This document shows positions 21,385-64,000 of a DNA stretch of 64,000 bases, piece after piece. The stretch covers positions 4,370,001-4,434,000 of the forward strand of contig CATNEN010000001.1 in the NCBI GenBank assembly GCA_950097015.1, read 5' to 3'. Each line of letters opens with the position of its first letter. Position 1 is the stretch's first letter. A program made the translations under genes and the position numbers. The notes under the pieces were generated by a model. The model had not been told where the DNA came from. It saw only the letters and a list, made by a program, of their open reading frames with translations, and made no database searches. The DNA comes from Macrostomum hystrix. Its lineage: Eukaryota; Platyhelminthes; Macrostomidae.

Positions 21385-21775
21385 AATGTTTCTTTGTGTG
21401 ATTCCAGTTGGAATCTGCGGTGTTTCCAGAAAAAGAAACAGCCGAACGCTGGAAACATACCAATCGGATGATTTCATGCTTAGAATCTACCCAACTGGGC
21501 GTTTTCTCGGTGCTTCTTGGTGGCGAAATGGAATCACCCAAAGAATCCTCCAGTTCGGAAGATTTCATGCTCAGAAACCGCCGAGGAATCGCCCGTAAAT
21601 AATTCTCTGGTTGTCCCATGGGCCACTGGTTCGGGTGATTCTTCGGCGGTTTCCGCACAATTTACGGTTACATCGGCTGCTTCCTGGGTGGTTTCTTTAA
21701 CTCTTGCGAGATAGGGGGGATTTCGGTAGATTCCACTCCTATTTTGCACAAAAAACCCGCCGAAGAAGCAGCCGA
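21385..21775. repeat. Complex repeat with direct and inverted motifs
   Basis: GGAAGATTTCATGCTCAGAA repeats CGGATGATTTCATGCTTAGA 90 bp earlier. GATTCTTCGGCGGTTTCC (about 21638) is inverted as CCGCCGAAGAAGCAGCCG (about 21758). Overlapping frames are open on both strands and none resembles a known protein. It looks like a non-coding mobile-element remnant. Confidence 0.4.
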
Positions 21776-21869
21776 ATTTTTTACAGGGTTTTGTTTGTGT
21801 TAGATGTTTCGATATTAGATACCTGTAATTATTTTACCAATCGAACTTATTTAAATGGGAATTTAATTA

Positions 21870-22165
21870 TTGATTACAACTGCCCCAATTGGGTCAGATA
21901 TGCAGCCGTCAGCACAGCCGCAGCTATTTCCGCGGCGCATCTGAAGGCTGCGTACTGCTGTTCAGTCCATGGACTGGGTGGGGACAACACACCCACGCCA
22001 GACAATGCTGATACACATTGTACAGCTGGGTGAACTGAAGCAATGCAGAATTCGGTTTCTTGCTGAAGGACACGAAGTGTTACAGTGGAGTCGGGAATCG
22101 AACCCCCGACCTTCAATTCGTAATTCCGACGCTCTAACCACTAGGCTACAACCTAGTTGTTGTGA
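21870..22165 (-). mobile_element. tRNA-derived SINE, family B
   Basis: Read on the minus strand from 22165: a tRNA-like head TAGCCTAGTGGTTAGAGCGT, a B box GGGTTCGATTCCCGACTCC, the body with CACCCAGCTG, the palindromic CAGTCCATGGACTG, and the end CTGACCCAATTGGGGCAG. It matches 22970-23265 and 45684-45999 closely. Confidence 0.88.
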
Positions 22166-22969
22166 TATCAAATCTGACGACCATTGATCCTAACAGTTTT
22201 ACTTGAAGCTGACATGCATCTGGAACAAATAAACAAACAATTATTGACATCGTAAAATAGTTTTTTCATTCACTTTAAAATAAAATAAACTATGCATTTA
22301 ACAATGAGCCAAAATAAACTCCGCTTAAAATTCATGAGATGTTCCGCTAGCTGTTACTGAAGGCTGCATAGTTACTGTATCTTTCACAGAAAACTAGCTA
22401 CATCTCGATTCTCTATTACTTGTTTAATAGACTATAAATACGTGTCAAATGAGTATACAATAGTTAAAAATCTCATCTGTTTTCCGCTTGGTCAGAACAC
22501 TATCGTCCATCATTTTAATGCTGATCGCCTTCTCTTTAAAAAAATAGATTTGTTTAACCTCAAACATAAAATAAACAAAAAAAATCAGCACCCAATCGGC
22601 GTGCGCACCTCAATAATAATAATAATAATAATAATTTTAAAGTACGAGTACTAAAGTACGTACTCATATTAAAACCTAATTTTTTTAAATCGACATTCCA
22701 TGGATGTATTCTCTGCATACTACTTACTTCTTGATCTAAGTAGTAAAATGATACTCTTCAGAAGAATAGTCTCCAATACGAACGGTAAAGAAAGATAGAG
22801 AAAAAATGAGGTATTCACTAGATTATTTATTTGTTTGATTATACATTAATTGCGTTATTTTTTTAAACTTCTGGATTACAAGTCCGTGAAAATAGGGTAC
22901 TACTTTAAGGTTTGTTACCCCATTTCGGTTATGACTTTGCAATGAAAATAATAATTGTAATAATAATTG
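22166..22969. other. Intergenic DNA, no gene seen
   Basis: AT-rich, with an (AAT)n run at about 22610-22634. No supported exon. Confidence 0.5.
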
Positions 22970-23265
22970 ATTACACCTGCCCCAATTGGGTCAGATGTGC
23001 AGCCGACAGCACAGCCGCAGCTAATGCGCGGCGCATCTTAAGGCTGCGTACAGCTGTTCAGTCCACGGACTGGGGGGACGCCACACCCACCTTCAATTAT
23101 CCCAGCTGATGATGGTACCCATTTAACAGCTGGGTGAACTGAAGCAATGCAGAGTTAAGTGTCTTGCTAAAGGACGCAAATTGTTCCAGTGGAGTCGGGA
23201 ATCGAACCCCCGATCTTCAAGTCGTGAGTCCGACGCCCTAACCACTAGGCTACAACCTCTAATGA
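22970..23265 (-). mobile_element. tRNA-derived SINE, family B
   Basis: Minus-strand copy: head AGGTTGTAGCCTAGTGGTTA, B box GGGTTCGATTCCCGACTCC, CAGTCCGTGGACTG core and distal CTGACCCAATTGGGGCAG. It is flanked at its tail side by an ATTATT-rich stretch. Confidence 0.88.
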
Positions 23266-23524
23266 AAAACTACTGGATAAGAGGCTTTTCGAGCTGCACT
23301 AATCGGTGTATAAGTCTGATATAGCATGTACAGGTCTTAGCCAATCGAAGCTGTAGATTTCGTCAAACATGACACTGCTTTCGTCGTTTTTCGCGCGCGA
23401 TACACAAAAACTAAAAATTATCCTAGGCTAATGAAATCCAAGATTTTAATGTTAAATTACTTTTGGGACCTGAGAATCCTTTTAACTTTCAAAGTGAAAC
23501 AGCAATAAAGTAATAATGAGTAAA

Positions 23525-23745
23525 CATGAATTACACCTGCTTCAATCGGACCATTGAACATAGCTAGTGCGCTGTTCAGTCCATGGACTGGGGGAACGCC
23601 ACATCCACCCTCAACCACCCCAGCTAATGCAAAGTTAACCGTTTTGCCAATGGACACAAAATTTTCCAATCGAGTCAAGAAATCGAACCCCCGACCTTAA
23701 AGTCATAAGTCCGACGCTTTAATCACTACACCTCTACCCCGTAAA
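23525..23745 (-). mobile_element. tRNA-derived SINE, family B (shortened)
   Basis: Minus-strand copy with head GTGTAGTGATTAAAGCGTCG, B box GGGTTCGATTTCTTGACTC and core CAGTCCATGGACTG. The distal part is reduced. Confidence 0.8.
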
Positions 23746-24654
23746 TAGTAGTTCTTAATTCGAATTTGAAGTTATAAAAAAGTAGCTATCTATAGTAAAT
23801 GCAAAGACCTTTTTACTCCATTTGCTGTTATGATAGCCTAAGTAATAATAAAATTGTCTAACTATCGATATCACTTGTCGGAGTGAGTGTAGGTTAGATG
23901 CACACAACTCGCCACAATGGGCAGGGAGTATTCAGTCGTTATCCCATTGGCTGCAGCATCCTCCCTCCCCAATGGACTCTCTCCCAGACCCAACTCACAC
24001 GCTAACACTGTGAGACGAGGATTGAACCACTGTCTGCTCAAACCCCCCACGCACCCTCCTTCCGCTGCCCGCCCCCAAAATGCGCCATAAATATTACCTA
24101 CGGCGCTCTGTTTAGCTGCGGTTGGTTCAGCTTCTGGAAACCATTGCCAATTATAGCTGGACTGCTGGACTTCAAACAATAGCTCACTGATTTAGCACAG
24201 CTGAGGACCAACCATACCAACACTGGTTGACGCAGTGCTGTAAGGTGAGCTCAGAACTAGTTTTTCTTACGGAACAGTTTTTTACCTTTCATTTTCCTTC
24301 CCTGTTTGCCAGTTAAAAATAGGCACCCATGAGCCAACTAATTAGGAATGTCAATTTTTAAGAGTGCCTGCACCTTGCAGTTTGCCTGGCTTGGCGTGAC
24401 TGCCTGTATTTTTTCTGCATCCTCCTTCACTTTGAGTTGTCGCAGTCTCCAACAGTGGATTGTCAATCAAACTGTTTTTTATGGCAAAGTTGCTTAGAAA
24501 ACGTTTTCCGGAGGAACAAAACATGGGGAGACGGAGGGGAAGAGGGAAATTGTTTGTTGTTTTTAACTTTATCTACAACCACGTTGATAAATAGCCCTAG
24601 TTAGGAGCATCGTGTTCAGAAACTGAAGGCTGAAGAAACCATTGTCTTCCATGG
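23746..24654. other. Intergenic DNA, no gene seen
   Basis: A 102-codon open frame on the minus strand (23871-24179) resembles nothing I know. GGTTCAATCCTCGTC on the minus strand near 24025 is B-box-like, so 23880-24180 may be another SINE remnant. Confidence 0.4.
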
Positions 24655-24790
24655 GGAGTGTAGCCTATAGTGGTTGGAGCGCCGGGCTTATGACATTCAG
24701 GTTGGGGATTCGATTCCCGATTCACAGCGCCTTGGTGGTTGGTTGGCCTTCGGGGGCGTAAATTGTACGACACAGATACAGAGGCGCGAG
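24655..24790 (+). mobile_element. Chimeric SINE fragment (B-like head, inverted A body)
   Basis: A tRNA-like head GTAGCCTATAGTGGTTGGAG and B box GGGGATTCGATTCCCGATTC are followed by GGCCTTCGGGGGCGTAAATT, the reverse complement of the family A body segment. Confidence 0.6.
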
Positions 24791-25614
24791 ACCTGCAACC
24801 GAAAATGTAGTGATACAGCGACTGTTTGATTAAGACGCGCATGAATAGGCACAAGTAAACACATCTGTAGGTCTCTCTCTCTCTACCTATCAGTTATCAG
24901 ATTCCGTGAGCTGTACTCGTATAGGTCTATATGCAGAAGACAATAAATGTATTTTAACTGAGCCTTTACTATTAGATTTTTTTCTGTGAGTACTTTAATT
25001 TTAGCTGCTAACTATACAGCCAAGGAAACCTTTGTAATGCTTCTTAAATGAATATTATATTAGCTGTGTGCGTACATCTACCCATGCATTCTGTGATTAC
25101 TGAGTCTGGCGGGAAGCGACACCAAAAAACATTTGTGACTAGTTTTTTTTCAGTACAGTTGACGGCTTTTAGGCTGGCAGTAATTTGGGATGGGGATGTG
25201 CGGAGACATTGTGATGCTACCTGGCGGTATTTCAGTTGAGAACAATAAACGCTAGACGCATGCAGGTCCTGAGTATTAGTGTGAGGTTTGTGCTCTTAGA
25301 CAGTCTTGCGGAAGCAACAGCTAAAGCTACATCTAGCTGCTCTTCACAATGGCACATTACAGCAGTACTGTTTGGGCAATTAACGTAGCTTTTACCGTGC
25401 TAAAATTGGAGACATACTATTTTAATTAGCTGTTTATTATAGTTACAATGCACCTGCTATATTTTCCTACCTGTTAATGGGATTTTCAAATTAATTTGAT
25501 TGCTTATAAGTCATGTATTGAGTCTTGAGTAGGTCTAAATCTCTACTGGGTGTCTGTTAAGCTTTAATACCTACTAGTTACATTTTCTCAGCTGATTAAG
25601 TTGTGTAAAAAATG
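24791..25614. other. Intergenic DNA, no gene seen
   Basis: No exon, tRNA or repeat array recognised. Confidence 0.45.
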
Positions 25615-26190
25615 TTGGGCAGCCCGTCCATTTGCTTGTTGTCCGTCGATTAATTAGGTGAGTCCGTCGATTAATTGGGTTGCCCGTCGATTAATTGGGT
25701 TATCCGTCGATTAATTGGGTTGCCCGTCAATTGAATAGGTTGCCCGTCGATTGATTGGTTTGCCCGTCGATTGATTGGTTTGCCCGTCAATTGATTGGGT
25801 TGCCCGTCGATTGATTGGGTTGTCCGTCGACTAATCGATTGATTGTGTTGTCCGTCGATTGATTGGGTTGCCCGTCGATTGATTGTGTTGTCCGTCGATT
25901 GATTGTGTTGTCCGTCGATTGATTGGGTTGCCCGTCGGTTGATTGGGTTGCCCGTCGATTGATTGGGTTGCCCGTCGATTGACTGGGTTGCCCGTCGATT
26001 GATTGGGTTGCCCGTCGATTGATTGGGTTGCCCGTCGGTTGATTAGATTGCCCGTCGATTGATTGGGTTGCCCGTCGGTTGATTAGGTTATCCGTCGATT
26101 AATTGGGTTGCCCGTCGATTGATTGGGTTGCCCGTTGGTTGATTGGGTTGCCTGTTTATTTTTAAGTTGCCTATAGATTGATTGGGTTGC
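25615..26190. repeat. 20-bp minisatellite upstream of ferlin
   Basis: About 28 copies of GGGTTGCCCGTCGATTGATT with few changes (ATTAATT, GTCGGTT, TGTCCG). It ends about 90 bp before the ferlin start codon, so it lies in or next to the promoter region. Confidence 0.93.
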
Positions 26191-26281
26191 CGGGCAGTGG
26201 AGCTGAATTCTAAACATTATCCCGGATTCTCACTCTCTCGCTCTCCGCTCTGTCTCAACTTCATCAACAGGTGGCAACGAA

Positions 26282-62272
<35,991 letters not shown>

Positions 62273-63439
62273 GTAAAAAGCTTACATAGTATTAAAAAAA
62301 TCAAAACTACACAACTTAGAAATAACTGCGCTGCAAGGTTTACTGTACCATACAAAACACTATTTCGAGGGAAAATTATAAATTCGTTACAATCCTATTG
62401 AGTTATTATCGTTCGCCCTTTTAACTCTTTAATTCAAGATAAACTCCACATATTCTCAATGAAGTTACCGCATAGTAACATCCCGTTGTTTATGAGTAGA
62501 CGAAGCTATTAGAGCTGACTAATGACTTGACTAATATGAAACGCATATTATTGTTACACCCAAGCACCACAACACTCGACTTGCAAATCGAATATTATTT
62601 GTACCAGTATCTTGACTTCAGCAGTACGTTTAAACAAACCAAATGGTTTTTATTTTAGTTATAGTTAAACGCGCTAAAATTGAACAAGTATTTCAGTAGG
62701 CCAGGTGTAGTTATAGTTTCAGACTAGGATTTTGCGAAAGTACTATAACAATGAAGTCCTTTCCTTTCCTTTAAGAGCCGAGAGCTAGTAAATCTATTCT
62801 CATAAGTTATTTATTATCGCATCTTCCCTCAGCACAAACCCAGAGAACTACTAATTTATGGGATTAAACGCTCCTGGGATGTAGAATTTAGTGTTCTTGG
62901 TTTACGCAAAGTTTCGCTTAGACTCCCGTGCCTCAAACGCAAGTTAGTTAAGAACCTGTCTGAAATACCAGTCCTCTATTTTCTACACGCTTACTGCAAG
63001 AACGTTTAAGTTTAGGCCTATAAAACTATAGAAAACGACTGTTAATCTTTCTACGAGTAGATACTAGAATCCCATGACTACATACAGAAGCATTTAAAGC
63101 TATCTAGATAACAAACCTTTCTGCATGGCTTGAACCTGAAAGAATGCAGCAACAGAGAAGGAATTTTAATTACATGTTTAATACGAAACGATGTACCTCG
63201 CGATCGCACAAGAATGCTTCCACTGAAACCAGTGCAAACCTTGTCAGTACTTGTGCGCACAAGCACCTCAAATGCACTGCTAAACTGTGTCAAGTAAGCC
63301 AGCAAAAGCTTTGGGCACTGATTCTTTGGCGCATAAGTTTTTACGTGTAATTATTATTTTATGTAACAATGTTCGTCTCAAAAGCAAGATGTATTGTGAT
63401 GTGATTGGACTGCAAACCAAAACTTGTTTCGTTGTTTTG
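62273..63439. other. Ferlin intron at right edge, no exon seen
   Basis: The next ferlin segment (lead to C2F) is not found here, so this intron continues past the window. Confidence 0.5.
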
Positions 63440-64000
63440 GGGTATTCTCCCTTCAGATAGTTTTTGCCGCGCCCGAACGGAGCCATGTCACGGCCGCGTC
63501 GCATTGGACGACCACACCACCAGTGACTTTTAACATGTACTTTATTCTTTCAGCTGGCCAATTTTTCTTTCTAGAACTCAAAAGTAAGAAGAGCACAATT
63601 CTTTCCCTCTGCGAAAGGACCACGGTGGATTCTGCGATACCCACTCCCTACTTCACGATAGCTCTCAAACCGTATGACCGATTTTCGCCACCATATGGAT
63701 CAAAACTTACCGCCCTTTACGATGAAATAGCTTTCAAAGCATCGACGGCTTCCATCAGGACTTAAAAAAACTCGATCGGCATCTCATCGACGTCTGCGTT
63801 CCGAATGCTTTTGTTTAAGATTCTAACGGTAGCCGCCGATGGCGCCGTTTGCGGAGCCAGCACGGTTTCAATATGAAATATTTTGTGAGCAGAAAGTATG
63901 CCTGCTTATATTGGTATTTTTTGCCACCAGATGAGACGAGAATCGTTGAATATCTCGACTATGCCTATTTTGTGAATCTGTAAGTTGTTTCATCGGATAG
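63440..64000. mobile_element. Possible element related to the TIR element at 3139, with family D pieces
   Basis: GTTTTTGCCGCGCCCGAACG (63461) parallels ATTTTTTGCTGCACCCGAAC (3171). It contains a family D copy in minus orientation (63653-63760) and a short plus-oriented piece, GAATCGTTGAATATCTCGAC (63942). A 113-codon open frame across it has no known motif. Boundaries unclear. Confidence 0.4.

Noticed and set aside
21408..21749. Several overlapping 64-109-codon frames on both strands.
   Set aside because: No consistent single frame, no family motif, and the region is rich in inverted repeats.
22080..22160. A tRNA gene (B box GGTTCGATTCC on the minus strand).
   Set aside because: Part of repeated 300-bp SINE copies; no complete cloverleaf with an anticodon arm that I can support.
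63424..63765. A 113-codon plus-strand frame after the last visible ferlin exon.
   Set aside because: Overlaps a dispersed repeat also seen at 3171 and 37240; does not resemble the next ferlin segment.

Overview
This is eukaryotic genomic DNA from a bilaterian animal. It holds three recognisable multi-exon genes and one short novel-looking gene, all on the + strand, with GT-AG introns and the standard code. A parasitic flatworm (for example a large-genome tapeworm) fits the intron style, the dense tRNA-derived SINEs and the minisatellites. That is an inference; no rRNA or other marker is present to fix the species. By rough addition about a fifth of the window is tandem repeat, in more than a dozen unrelated monomer families, mostly inside introns.

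Layout. 1-6076: the last three exons of a facilitated glucose transporter (SLC2A/GLUT type); its first exons lie to the left of the window. Its introns hold four minisatellites and a TA-flanked inverted-repeat element. 6077-10340: 3' flank with further repeats and two SINEs. 10382-13495: a complete three-exon COP9 signalosome subunit 3 gene (435 aa), with a minisatellite in each intron. 13745-18500: a 4.7-kb 27/35-bp satellite. 18611-19940: a two-exon gene for a 106-aa single-pass membrane protein with a polyhistidine tail, not recognised. 19941-26270: intergenic DNA with a 40-bp and a 20-bp minisatellite and several SINEs. 26282-62272: the first 27-30 exons of an otoferlin-type ferlin (C2A, C2B, FerI region, C2C, FerB, C2D, linker, C2E); the C-terminal C2 domains and membrane anchor lie to the right. 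62273-64000: a ferlin intron.

The genes have unrelated jobs: sugar uptake, cullin deneddylation, an unknown membrane protein and Ca2+-dependent membrane fusion. All exon joins given were checked by hand for reading phase. The most interesting structures are phase-0 microexons that would lengthen Ca2+-binding loop 3 of ferlin C2D, next to a strong foldback element; two opposite-facing copies of one 16-bp minisatellite in ferlin intron 1, which would form a very long RNA hairpin; intronic minisatellites whose monomers look like 3' splice sites; and several dispersed repeat families.
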